Source: Acidobacteriota bacterium (GTDB lineage: Bacteria > Acidobacteriota > Vicinamibacteria > Vicinamibacterales > UBA2999). From it: 48,828 nt of DNA. Numbering within the stretch: the first letter of the stretch is position 1; every line of letters begins with the position of its first letter. The notes below the pieces were generated by a model. That model was not told the origin of the DNA and searched no databases. It was given only the letters and a program-made list of their open reading frames with translations. Made by a program: the position numbers and the translations under genes. Positions 34,254-42,220 of the stretch are shown here, piece after piece. Location of the stretch: positions 1 to 48,828 of the forward strand of contig QHWQ01000254.1 in the NCBI GenBank assembly GCA_003222635.1, given 5' to 3'.

Positions 34254-35410
34254 GCTGCCGCCGGAAGCCGCTTGCGCTGCTTCCGCTCCAGAAGGTCGAT
34301 GTACAGGTCCTCCGTCGAGCGCACCATGCGCCTGACGGAGAAGTGATCCGCAATGCGCGCGCGCGCGGCCTGGCCAAGATGCGCCGCCAGCTGCCGGTCC
34401 CGCAGCAGGTGGACGATGGCGTCGGCCAGCGCGGATGAATCGGCCGGTGGCACCAGCACGCCGGTCACGCCGTCGACAATCGCTTCCGGCGTGCCGCCGA
34501 CGCGCGTCGCGACCGTCGGCGCGCCGCCCGCCATCGATTCGAGGACGACGTTCGAGAGCGCCTCGTTGAGCGAAGGCATGACCGAGACGGTGAGGCTCGC
34601 CAGCACCGCCGGCACATCGCCGCGCAGCCCGGTGAAGATCACGTCGCCGGCGACGCCGCAGCGCTCCGCGTAGCGCTGGAGCTCGCCCAGATAGTCGCGG
34701 TCCATCGGGCTGGTTTCGCCGACGATGAGGAAGCGGGCGGCAGGACACTGCGCCTTCACGCTCGCCGCCGCTTCGAGGAAGTGCTCGAGTCCCTTGAGCC
34801 GTGTCAGGCGCGAGATGACGCCGACGAGCGGCGTGTCGTCCGCCATGCCGAGCTCGCGCCGCAGCGTCACCGGCGCGGGCGGATTGTCGAAGCGCGAGAG
34901 ATCCACGCCGTTGCGGATCACCGCGATCTTCGACGCGTCGTAGCCCTCGTCCATCAACCAGTCCTTCACGGCATCGGCGTTGACCAGGATGCAGTCGGCG
35001 AACTGGCAGGCGAAGCGCTGCACGCGCTTCTGCATCGCCGTGAGATACGGCGCGCGGTCGCGGATCGACGCGATCGTCACCGGCGCCGTCAGCCGCGCCG
35101 GCGGTATGGCGAAGACGTTGCCGTAGAAGTTGTAGGCGTGAACGATCTGGACGTTGCGGCGCATGATGTGCCGCGCCAGCCGCGCCTGCTGCGCGAACGC
35201 CGCCACGCTGCGGAAGGTCGTCACCGGATATTCGGTGAGCGGGACCTTGTGCTCGACGAGCTCGTCGACGAAGCCGCCCCAGCGGCGGAGGCACGCGAAT
35301 TCGACGTCGAACCGCATGCGATCGAGCTGGCGCGCGAGCGTCATGAACTGGTTTTCGGTGCCGCCGCACATCAGCGTCGGCACCACGTTGAGCACCCGAG
35401 CGGTGGTCAC
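34247..35410 (-). CDS. GT4-family glycosyltransferase
   Basis: 387 residues from GTG 35410, whose codon overlaps the Wzy stop as GTGA. N terminus RVLNVVPTLMCGGTENQFMTLARQL has the GGxE acceptor loop; donor side LVGVISRLTRLKGLEHFLEAA, ARFLIVGETSP, VIFTGLRGDVPAVLASLTVSVMPSLNEALSNVVLESMAGGAPTVATRVGG, with the ExMAxGxPxVAT motif. Intact and of normal length. Probable role is adding one sugar during assembly of the repeat unit. Confidence 0.88.
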   Translation of the reverse strand: MTTARVLNVVPTLMCGGTENQFMTLARQLDRMRFDVEFACLRRWGGFVDELVEHKVPLTEYPVTTFRSVAAFAQQARLARHIMRRNVQIVHAYNFYGNVFAIPPARLTAPVTIASIRDRAPYLTAMQKRVQRFACQFADCILVNADAVKDWLMDEGYDASKIAVIRNGVDLSRFDNPPAPVTLRRELGMADDTPLVGVISRLTRLKGLEHFLEAAASVKAQCPAARFLIVGETSPMDRDYLGELQRYAERCGVAGDVIFTGLRGDVPAVLASLTVSVMPSLNEALSNVVLESMAGGAPTVATRVGGTPEAIVDGVTGVLVPPADSSALADAIVHLLRDRQLAAHLGQAARARIADHFSVRRMVRSTEDLYIDLLERKQRKRLPAAAC

Positions 35411-36783
35411 GGTTGCTCCGCCAACCGTGCGCGCGCGATCTGCGCGCGGCACGTGTTCTTCAGCGCCACGGCGAGCCCCGCGATGCTGAAGAAATAGAAC
35501 TGATACGCGATGGGGTGAAACATCGCGGCGACGAGGAACGCAATCAGCGACACCTGGATGCCAGCGGCGAGCGGGCCGAGCTCGGCGACCGTCGCGTCCC
35601 TGCGCGCGCGGCGTTCGACCGCCCACGCGCTGCGGAAGCAGAGCAGATGCAGCCACGCGAACAGGAGGAAGCCGGGAACGCCGAGGTCCACGGCGTACTG
35701 GAGGTAGACGTTGTGCACCGAGCGCCACGTGGACTGCCCGCGCGCCTGGTTCAGCGCGATCATGTCCTGGCCGAGGCCGACGCCGATGATCGGGTTGTGC
35801 GAGACGACCTCGAACGCGATGCCGAGGTCCTTGTAGCGCCCCTGCGCCGAGCCGGTCTTGTCCTGCTCGAGATTGGCGATGGTGCTCAGTCGCTCGACGT
35901 AGGTCGTCGGCAGCGTGAAGGGCACCGCGAGCGCCAGGATGAGCAGCGCCATCGCCGCGCCGCCCGACTTCCGCCGCACCAGCACCAGCAGGAACATGAA
36001 GAAGGTCGCCGACAGGGCGAGGAATCCGGCGCGGGAGAAGGTGATGATCACGCCGCCGATGCTGAGCAGCGCGACGCCAATCGCGAACAGGCGCGCCGTC
36101 CCGCGCGAGCTGAGCGCGAGCGCGCCGGAGAGCGGAATGATCAGATTCAGCATCAGCGCGAGGTCGTTCGGGTTGCCGGTCAGCCCCGAGCTGCCCTGAT
36201 AGCCGACGACGCGCACGAGCCCGTCCTGCGTCGTCTTCATGACATCGCCGGAGAGGTAGTGCCAGATGCCGGTCGCGGCGAGCGGAATCGCGCAGATCGT
36301 CAGCGACCAGGCCAGCGTCCGCAGCCGCGCGGGCGTCGTGATGATCGTCGCCAGCAGCCAGAAGAACGCGATCGCCTTGAGGTACTGATCCGTCAGCAGG
36401 TGGATGCTGCCGCCCGGCCAGTACGACATCGGGATCGTGATCATCGACCAGAGGACCAGGGCGAGCGCGATGCCGATCTCCGGGGCGAGCGGGGTGATCG
36501 GCTGCTTGTGCGCGGTGCGCTCCATGACGTGCGCGGCCATCGCGATGCCGCCCGCCAGAAACGCGATGCGAATCAGCTTGAGGACCGGGAACCACGCCTG
36601 CGGCGACAGCAGCAGGACGAAGGTGAACGCCACGAGCGCGTTGAACGCCGCGTTGCTGCCGTCCAGAGCAGGAATCGACAGCGTCGGGCGCGCGCGCTGC
36701 CCGGAGCGGCGCGGTGTAATACCTGTTTGGTCCGCGGCCGCGGCTGCCTGCGGCTGCCACCAGTTGACTGCAGCCTGGTTCAT
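35407..36783 (-). CDS. O-antigen ligase / Wzy-type polymerase
   Basis: 458 residues with about 11 hydrophobic segments from residue 45 onward. The Wzy_C/O-antigen ligase region is visible: GLTGNPNDLALMLNLIIPL, GRYKDLGIAFEVVSHNPIIGVGLGQ and the periplasmic WRSVHNVYLQYAVDLGVPGFLLF, holding the conserved Arg and His. It would polymerise or ligate lipid-linked units on the periplasmic face. A soluble Pro/Arg-rich 40-residue N-terminal tail precedes the first helix. ATG 36783 overlaps the sugar transferase stop as ATGA. Confidence 0.86.
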   Translation of the reverse strand: MNQAAVNWWQPQAAAAADQTGITPRRSGQRARPTLSIPALDGSNAAFNALVAFTFVLLLSPQAWFPVLKLIRIAFLAGGIAMAAHVMERTAHKQPITPLAPEIGIALALVLWSMITIPMSYWPGGSIHLLTDQYLKAIAFFWLLATIITTPARLRTLAWSLTICAIPLAATGIWHYLSGDVMKTTQDGLVRVVGYQGSSGLTGNPNDLALMLNLIIPLSGALALSSRGTARLFAIGVALLSIGGVIITFSRAGFLALSATFFMFLLVLVRRKSGGAAMALLILALAVPFTLPTTYVERLSTIANLEQDKTGSAQGRYKDLGIAFEVVSHNPIIGVGLGQDMIALNQARGQSTWRSVHNVYLQYAVDLGVPGFLLFAWLHLLCFRSAWAVERRARRDATVAELGPLAAGIQVSLIAFLVAAMFHPIAYQFYFFSIAGLAVALKNTCRAQIARARLAEQP

Positions 36784-37883
36784 GACACGTATGGAACGCC
36801 GTCGGTTCCCGTGGGAGCCAGCGCCGGGCGGCGCGCGGGCTGCCATTGCTGCGGCGGACGCAGCGGCGCACGGCGCCGGCGCACTTCCGTGGCGCCCTTG
36901 CCGAAGAGCACCGTCGCCACCGTCATCAGCAGGATCCGCAGGTCGAGCCAGAGCGAGCGGTGCTTGATGTAGTACAGGTCGTACCGCATCTTCTCCGTCT
37001 CTTCCGCGAGGTTGTTCGCGTAGCCGTACTTGATCTGCGCCCAGCCGGTCACCCCGGGACGCACCGTCGACCGCAGGCCGTAGTAGGCGATCTTCTCCAT
37101 GAAGACCGCCTGGTTGGTGACCGGATGCGGCCGCGGTCCGACGAGGTTCATGTCGCCGCGGAGCACGTTCACCAGCTGCGGCAGCTCGTCGAGCCGGAAG
37201 CGCCGCAGGTAGTGGCCGATGCGCGTGATGCGGTCGATGTTGTCCGACACCCACTCCGACCGCGCTTCCTTGGCCGGATGCATCGTCCGGAACTTGATCA
37301 ACCCGAACGGACGCCCGTTGCGCCCCGCACGCTGCTGGATGAAGAACATCGGCCCGCGCGAATCGAGCTTGACCGCGAGCCCGATGGCACAGAGCAGCGG
37401 CCCGCAGAACGCGAGACCGATGAGCGCGCCGATGATGCTGACGACGCGCGCGATGACATCGGCCGCGCCATGATTCCTGAAGCCCTTGGCCAGAATGAGC
37501 ATGCTGGGACGGATCGCCTCGATGGCGAGCTTGCCCATCAGCCGCTCGGAGAAGTCGAGCGCATCCTCGACGACCATGCCGCGGACGCGCGCCTCGAGCA
37601 GCGCCTGCAGCGGCAGACGATCGCGCCGGTCGGCGAGCGCGACGACGATGAACGCGGGGTGGACGCGGTTGAGGATCTCCGACAGCGCGTCGCACGGGCC
37701 GAGCCACCGGTTGTGATCGGGCGTCCCCACGGCGGGCTCCTGATCGTCCACCGTGCCGCACACGGTGTAGCGCGGCGGCTGTGCCGATTCGATCTCCTCG
37801 ATGAGCGCACTCGCCTGCGGACCGGAGCCGAGCACCAGCACGCGACGCGATTGGTCGCGCATGTCGCGAAGTTTCCCTACCAT
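36780..37883 (-). CDS. Exopolysaccharide polyprenyl glycosylphosphotransferase (priming sugar transferase)
   Basis: 367 residues. The C-terminal catalytic domain is complete: one membrane segment (IIGALIGLAFCGPLLCAIG), then KLDSRGPMFFIQQRAGRNGRPFGLIKFRTM, LRRFRLDELPQLVNVLRGDMNLVGPRPHP (the DE dyad and PRP motif) and RPGVTGWAQIKYGY. It transfers sugar-1-phosphate to undecaprenyl phosphate, the first step of the pathway. The N-terminal 130 residues form only a nucleotide-binding-like (CoA-binding-type) domain (RVLVLGSGPQASALIEEIE), without the four membrane helices of WbaP-type members, as in shorter versions. A heptamer array lies immediately upstream of ATG 37883 and its AGG provides the only ribosome-site-like sequence. 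Confidence 0.88.
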   Translation of the reverse strand: MVGKLRDMRDQSRRVLVLGSGPQASALIEEIESAQPPRYTVCGTVDDQEPAVGTPDHNRWLGPCDALSEILNRVHPAFIVVALADRRDRLPLQALLEARVRGMVVEDALDFSERLMGKLAIEAIRPSMLILAKGFRNHGAADVIARVVSIIGALIGLAFCGPLLCAIGLAVKLDSRGPMFFIQQRAGRNGRPFGLIKFRTMHPAKEARSEWVSDNIDRITRIGHYLRRFRLDELPQLVNVLRGDMNLVGPRPHPVTNQAVFMEKIAYYGLRSTVRPGVTGWAQIKYGYANNLAEETEKMRYDLYYIKHRSLWLDLRILLMTVATVLFGKGATEVRRRRAPLRPPQQWQPARRPALAPTGTDGVPYVS

Positions 37884-37884
37884 G

Positions 37885-37920
37885 GATTCCTGATACCTGA
37901 CACCTGATACCTGATTCCTG
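37885..37920. repeat. GATACCT heptamer array in the gap before the sugar transferase
   Basis: Five 7-nt units (GATTCCT, GATACCT, GACACCT, GATACCT, GATTCCT) exactly fill the gap between the BY-kinase stop and the sugar-transferase start. On the sense (minus) strand the units read AGGTATC/AGGAATC and provide an AGGA 5 nt from the ATG. Confidence 0.75.
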
Positions 37921-38238
37921 TCACGCCCCCGTAACGGCTTGCTCCGGGAAGTAGTCCTTGTAGTACGCGTCGTAGTAGCCGAACATCGGCTTGGCGTCGC
38001 GATTGAACACGATGCCGAGGACCTTGCCCGGGTCGAGCATGTTCAGCGCCTCGCCGAGGAGCTTCCTCGGCGTCTGGTTCGCGGCGACCACCATCAGCAC
38101 GCCATCGACGGCGTTGGCCAGCAGCGCCGAGTCGAAGACCGGCAGCAGCGGCGGCGTATCGAGGACGACGAAGTCGTAGCGCCCGCGCGCTTCGGCGAGC
38201 ACGGCATCGAGCCGCGGCGATCGCAGCACCTGGTGCAC
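37921..38238 (-). CDS. BY-kinase (CpsD/EpsG-like) C-terminal fragment
   Basis: 105 residues from a GTG at 38238. VLRSPRLDAVLAEARGRYDFVVLDTPPLLPVFD contains the Walker B motif (VVLDTPP) of bacterial tyrosine kinases; the end YYDAYYKDYFPEQ is the Tyr-rich C-terminal cluster that is autophosphorylated. It lacks Walker A and A', which are in, or lost from, the overlapping upstream frame. It cannot be an active kinase alone. Junction with the N-terminal fragment at about 38240-38262. Confidence 0.7.
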   Translation of the reverse strand: MHQVLRSPRLDAVLAEARGRYDFVVLDTPPLLPVFDSALLANAVDGVLMVVAANQTPRKLLGEALNMLDPGKVLGIVFNRDAKPMFGYYDAYYKDYFPEQAVTGA

Positions 38239-38483
38239 CGCGCCTTTTCGATCAGCAGCACGCGCGCATCCTCAGTTCCGCGCGCGAGCGCGCCGGCGAG
38301 GTTGATGGCCGTGAGCGTCTTGCCTTCGCCGGCCGCGGGGCTGGTTACCGCGATCACCTGCAGCGTGCGGCCGCGGCGCAGCCGCTCGATGGTGAGGCGC
38401 AGGCCCTGGTACTGTTCCGCCGCGAACGATCCCGGCGAGGTGAGGGCCACGAGGTGTTGATCGAGTTGTGTCTTCTTAGCCAT
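38094..38483 (-). CDS. BY-kinase (CpsD/EpsG-like) N-terminal fragment, frameshifted
   Basis: ATG 38483 starts MAKKTQLDQHLVAL; EQYQGLRLTIERLR is the usual lead-in, and IAVTSPAAGEGKTLTAINLAGALA is the Walker A motif. At RVLLIEK the family should read VLLIDADLRRP (Walker A') and continue about 60-70 residues; this frame instead becomes Arg/Ser/Cys-rich nonsense (from 38250 on) while the true sequence resumes in another frame at VLRSPRL. So Walker A' and the following segment are deleted and the frame is broken. A BY-kinase normally pairs with the adjacent Wzz-like protein to control chain length; that control is probably lost, or the assembly is wrong here. Confidence 0.7.
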   Translation of the reverse strand: MAKKTQLDQHLVALTSPGSFAAEQYQGLRLTIERLRRGRTLQVIAVTSPAAGEGKTLTAINLAGALARGTEDARVLLIEKARCTRCCDRRGSMPCSPKRAGATTSSSSIRRRCCRSSTRRCWPTPSMAC

Positions 38484-38501
38484 GTGCAGATTCCCTGACG
38501 C

Positions 38502-40127
38502 CTAGCCGGCGCGCCCGATCAGCCGGGCGAGTTGTTCGTTGCCATGAGCGACATACGCGGACGCCGCGGCGATGAGCGCAATCATCGCGAGGGCGGATAC
38601 TGTGGCGAGACCGGTCAGCAGCCGCCGCTTGAGCGGCATCGGTCCGATCGGGGGAATCGAGACGAGCACCGGCACGCTGGTGAACTCGCGCAGCTCGTCG
38701 ACGCCGTGGAACGACGCGTCGAACTGTTCGGCGGTGAGCACCATGCCGACCGCCGCCGCCAGCGCGAGCAGGATGGCCATCAGCATCAGCCGGAAGCGGT
38801 TCGGTCCGGTCGGTCCCTCGGGCGGCAGCGCGGATTCGAGCACGCGGAAGCGCTCGCCCTGGCGATCGGTCTCCACGCTCGCCGCCAGCTGCGCCTCGTC
38901 GTAGCGCTTCAGCATGTTGTCGTAGAGGTCCTTGGCTACCTGGCGGTCGCGCGTGACGAGCGCGAACTCCTGCTCGCGCTCCGGCGCGCCCTCGAGGCGC
39001 TGCTCGAACGAGGCGATGGTCGTGCGGATCGCCTGTTCCTCTTCCTTCAGCTTCGCGAGCTGGTCGTCGAGGCTGGCGATCGTCTGCCGGCGCGGCGCCT
39101 TCGCATCGTCGGCCGCCGCGGTCGATGCCGCGGCCGCGGCCTGCAGCGCCTGCCGCTTCTTGTCGAGCGACGCTTCGTCCTGCTTCTGTTGCTGCTCGAG
39201 ATCCGCAATCTGCTCCTGCAAACGGACCACGTCCGGGTGCTTGCTCGTGAATTTGGTCTGCAGCTGCGCCAGGTCGCCCTTCAACTTGTCAAGCTGTTTC
39301 AGCCGCTCGAGCATCTCCGGCGTCGCATCGGGATTCTCGGCGCGCGCGATGTTGGTCGGGTCCTGGAGGCCTTCCGCCAGCTTCTCGCGCTGCTCGATGA
39401 GGCGCAGCTGCTGCTCGCCGTTGAGCCGCAGCTGCGTGTTCATCCGTTCCAGCGTCGCGAGGTTGATGCCGACCTGCTGCGGGAGCTGGCCGGTGTACTT
39501 CGACGTGAACTGCGTGATGGCGGAATCCTGCCGATCCAGCGCGCCCTTGGCCTCGGCGAGCTGCTGCCGCAGGAACTGCAGCGTGCCCAGGGCCGACTGC
39601 GATCGCATCGACTCGTTCTGCTGGACGTAGAACGACGCAATCGCGTTGGTCACATCCGCCGCGGTCTTCGCCGAATCACCCGTGTACTTCAGCGTGAACG
39701 ACACCGTCTTCACCTTGCCGCTCACCTGCTCGGGGCCCGACGGGTTGACCTCGACGTCCGTGCGCATCTGGTTCAGCGCATCGTCAGCGTCGGCGGCGCG
39801 CATCAACTTCGGATACAGGTTGAAGCGCTTGATCAATTCGAGCGCGCGATCGCGGCTGAGGATCTCCTGCTTGATGATGTGCAGGCGGCTTTCGAGCTCG
39901 CCCGGCGCGCTGTCGGTGGCGCGGACGATGTTCTCGTCGATTGGCCGCTCGATGAGGACGAGCGCCTGCCCCTGATAGATGTCCGGCAGGTAGATCGCGA
40001 AGGCGACGGCCGCGGCGAGCACCGCGGCGAAGGTGCCCATCGCGAGCAGGCGGCGCCGCCGGAGGATGTCGAGAATCCGGACGGCCAGCGAATCGTCAGC
40101 GGTTGAAGCGAGCAGGTCACGCGCCAT
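38502..40127 (-). CDS. Wzz-type polysaccharide chain-length determinant (exosortase-A locus type)
   Basis: 541 residues. Two membrane helices flank a periplasmic coiled coil: helix 1 at about 29-50 (LAMGTFAAVLAAAVAFAIYLP), helix 2 near 450 (FRLMLMAILLALAAAVGMVL), and a third hydrophobic stretch close to the C terminus. Between lie the Wzz domain (YQGQALVLIERP, LHIIKQEILSRDRALELIKRFNLYP) and long Gln/Glu/Lys-rich heptad regions (about 180-380). LPPEGPTGPNRFRLM is the Pro-rich motif before helix 2. It controls polymer length together with a BY-kinase encoded just downstream (here broken). Length and architecture match the PEP-CTERM chain-length family. Confidence 0.86.
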   Translation of the reverse strand: MARDLLASTADDSLAVRILDILRRRRLLAMGTFAAVLAAAVAFAIYLPDIYQGQALVLIERPIDENIVRATDSAPGELESRLHIIKQEILSRDRALELIKRFNLYPKLMRAADADDALNQMRTDVEVNPSGPEQVSGKVKTVSFTLKYTGDSAKTAADVTNAIASFYVQQNESMRSQSALGTLQFLRQQLAEAKGALDRQDSAITQFTSKYTGQLPQQVGINLATLERMNTQLRLNGEQQLRLIEQREKLAEGLQDPTNIARAENPDATPEMLERLKQLDKLKGDLAQLQTKFTSKHPDVVRLQEQIADLEQQQKQDEASLDKKRQALQAAAAASTAAADDAKAPRRQTIASLDDQLAKLKEEEQAIRTTIASFEQRLEGAPEREQEFALVTRDRQVAKDLYDNMLKRYDEAQLAASVETDRQGERFRVLESALPPEGPTGPNRFRLMLMAILLALAAAVGMVLTAEQFDASFHGVDELREFTSVPVLVSIPPIGPMPLKRRLLTGLATVSALAMIALIAAASAYVAHGNEQLARLIGRAG

Positions 40128-40141
40128 TGAAATCTTCTCCC

Positions 40142-40849
40142 CTACGGAACGACGATGACGTCGCCGGCGCGGACAAAGAAGTTGTCCTGGTCATCGCCTT
40201 CGGCGACCTTGCGGTAGTTGAACTTGATGCGCTCGGTCTTCGTGCCGTTCTGGCGCAGCACGACGATCTTGTCGCGGTTGGCGAACTCGGTCAGGCCCTG
40301 CGCGCGCGCGATGAGTTCCAGCACCGTCGCCTGGCTCTTGATCTCGTAGTCGCCAGGCATCTTCACGGAGCCGACGACGGCGACCTTGAAGTTGTGCACT
40401 TCGCGCACGATGACCGACACCTCGGGAGAGGGCAGATATTCGGAGAGCTGGTCGGTGAGGTGCTGGCGCAGATCCATCGGCGTCAGCCCCGACGCCTGCA
40501 CGTCGTTGACGAGCGGCAGCGACAGCTTGCCGTCGGGACGGACGGGCACCGTGCGACAGAGGTCCGGGCAGTTCTTCCAGACCGTGATGTCGAGCACGTC
40601 CTCCGGTCCGATCAGGTATTCCTTCGACATGTCGACGGCGCTGGAGCTGCGCACGACGGGCGGCGCCTTCGGCACGGGCGCGGGCGCCGGCGCGGCAGAC
40701 GCGTCATCCACAGGCGCCGCCGCCACCGCCGTTGCTGCGGCGGCGGTTGTGGCGGTCACCTGCGCGGGCGTGGGCTGTGCGTCCTGGGCATACGCCAGCG
40801 ACGCGGCGCACACACCCGATAGGAAGAAGAGAGAAACACGACGGATCAT
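40142..40849 (-). CDS. Wza-like polysaccharide export protein
   Basis: 235 residues from ATG 40849, which overlaps the upstream stop as ATGA. Signal peptide (MIRRVSLFFLSGVCAASLAYAQ), Ala/Pro-rich linker to about residue 65, then the Poly_export domain: YLIGPEDVLDITVWKN, RTVPVRPDGKLSLPLVNDVQASGLT and a SLBB-like end (VAVVGSVKMPGDYEIK...DNFFVRAGDVIVVP). It would form the periplasm-spanning part of the export channel with the Wzz-like protein. The segment NCPDLCRT carries two Cys, which I do not recall from relatives. Confidence 0.87.
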   Translation of the reverse strand: MIRRVSLFFLSGVCAASLAYAQDAQPTPAQVTATTAAAATAVAAAPVDDASAAPAPAPVPKAPPVVRSSSAVDMSKEYLIGPEDVLDITVWKNCPDLCRTVPVRPDGKLSLPLVNDVQASGLTPMDLRQHLTDQLSEYLPSPEVSVIVREVHNFKVAVVGSVKMPGDYEIKSQATVLELIARAQGLTEFANRDKIVVLRQNGTKTERIKFNYRKVAEGDDQDNFFVRAGDVIVVP

Positions 40850-42036
40850 TTCGAAACCCCTTTCGCGCGAGCGGCCGGATCGTCCGGCTCCTTGATCGAG
40901 CGGCTGTAGCGCGGCGCGACGGTGACGCTGACGCCAAAGATGTGCCGCCAGACGTCGGTGCTGGTGTAGATGCCCCGCCGTACGTTGCCCTGCTGGTAGT
41001 CGATGCCGTACGACGCGTTGAACGTGTACATGCCGCCCGGCGTCCACGACGCGATGAATGTCTGGCGATAGTTGGTCAGCCGGTGGCCGTCGAGCGTATC
41101 GATGGCGTTGACGGCGGAGTGGCTGCTGATCTCGGTGGTGCGCCGGAACGGGAACGTGAAGCGCGCGCCGCCGCCGTTGAGGACGACGGGGCCGCGGATG
41201 CCGAGCACGATCGTCTCCGTGTGGTTGTATTCGAGCCCCGCTTTGAACCGCGGCGTGTCGTGCGTGAGGCCCGCGTTGATTTCCGGCTGCAGGCCGCGAT
41301 ATGACGAGATGCGCGGTCCCGCGTAGAGCGAGACGCGTCCGGCGGGCGAGAACTGATGATCCCAGCCGCCGAGCATCGCCAGCGAGTCGCTGCCGATGGT
41401 GGCGTCGGTCGGATCGGCGAAGTGGCGTTCCTGCAGCAGGCCGCTGTAGGTCGAACGCGCGTTCGCGATCTGCGAGATGCCGGCGCGCACCACCTGCATC
41501 CGCCCCGTGCCGTTGTCGACGAGGCTTTCCGCGGTGTAATCGTACGCCCCGGTAATGGCCGTGTGCGGGAGGAAGCGATGCGCGAAGTTCGGCGACACTT
41601 CCCAGCGCTGCGCCTGGCGCCGATCGCTGAGGATGCCGGTGCCGAGGTTGATTTCGCCCGGCGTTTCGGTGCGGTCGTACTGCGCCATCAACCCGAGCGT
41701 CGTCATGTCCGTCGAGCGGTATTTCATGTTGGCGTCCCCATGACGCCGCGCGTCGATCATCGTCAGATCGGCGTGGTTGGAGTGCTGCGAGTCGAACGTG
41801 AAAAGGCTCGTGAGGTTGAGGCGCGGCGTGTCGATCGCGGTGCCGAGCCCCGGCCGCACCGTCAGCATGTGGCCGGCGTCGCCCTGCTGCTGGGCGAAGA
41901 GGTTGTCGTCGTAGATGCTGCCCACCGTCACCGACGGCACGGCTTCGATATGCGACTGCGCCGCGGCCCCCGCCGCGCAGAGTGCGCCGGCGGCGGCAAA
42001 GATGGTCGTGACGGCTGCTCGGTTCATGGTTCCCAT
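40846..42036 (-). CDS. Outer-membrane beta-barrel protein of the polysaccharide locus
   Basis: About 396 residues from ATG 42036 (GTG 42057 and ATG 42027 also possible; 42036 has AAAGAG just upstream). A signal peptide ends at AAGAAAQS. The mature protein is a series of amphipathic strands (SVTVGSIYDDNLF, LNLTSLFTFDSQHS, TLGLMAQYDRTE, AITGAYDYTAESL, FKAGLEYNHTE, GGGARFTFPFRRTTE) and ends with VTVAPRYSRSIKEPDD, so it is a barrel with a short tail. The start 'SVTVGSxYDDNLF' is typical of the PEP-CTERM-locus outer membrane proteins. Probable role: outer-membrane exit pore. It heads the large minus-strand operon. Confidence 0.82.
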   Translation of the reverse strand: MGTMNRAAVTTIFAAAGALCAAGAAAQSHIEAVPSVTVGSIYDDNLFAQQQGDAGHMLTVRPGLGTAIDTPRLNLTSLFTFDSQHSNHADLTMIDARRHGDANMKYRSTDMTTLGLMAQYDRTETPGEINLGTGILSDRRQAQRWEVSPNFAHRFLPHTAITGAYDYTAESLVDNGTGRMQVVRAGISQIANARSTYSGLLQERHFADPTDATIGSDSLAMLGGWDHQFSPAGRVSLYAGPRISSYRGLQPEINAGLTHDTPRFKAGLEYNHTETIVLGIRGPVVLNGGGARFTFPFRRTTEISSHSAVNAIDTLDGHRLTNYRQTFIASWTPGGMYTFNASYGIDYQQGNVRRGIYTSTDVWRHIFGVSVTVAPRYSRSIKEPDDPAARAKGVSK

Positions 42037-42119
42037 GTCTCTTTCGTTACGGCTCACGTCGGCGCGGCTGAGTGCAATAACTGTTCACATATTTCCCGTT
42101 CCAACCGATTCGCCAATGT

Positions 42120-42135
42120 GGCCAGCGCGCTTCCA
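42120..42135 (-). promoter_or_regulatory. Weak candidate -24/-12 (sigma-54) element upstream of the main operon
   Basis: On the minus strand TGGAAG-N5-TGGCC has the invariant GG and GC 10 nt apart but only part of the rest of the consensus (TGGCAC-N5-TTGCW). It is 84 nt upstream of ATG 42036, in the 184-nt gap before the barrel gene. Suggested mainly because sigma-54 activators are encoded next door. Confidence 0.22.
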
Positions 42136-42220
42136 GAAAGTCCCGGCGGCGGCATCTTTCGGCGCGCGATCCGGCCGGCGGCGCGGTTTCGGCCGCGCCG
42201 GTGGGAACGCGGGTTCCACT

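Noticed and set aside
35413-36972. 519-codon plus-strand frame opposite the Wzy and sugar-transferase genes
   Set aside because: Highly Arg/Glu/Asp-rich shadow of membrane-protein codons; no domain seen.
38245-38260. Programmed frameshift in the BY-kinase at GAAAAGG
   Set aside because: The A-run is short and, more importantly, the Walker A' segment is missing, which a frameshift cannot restore.
38532-40106. 524-codon plus-strand frame opposite the Wzz gene
   Set aside because: Leu/Arg-rich antisense shadow of a coiled-coil gene; not a real leucine-rich protein.
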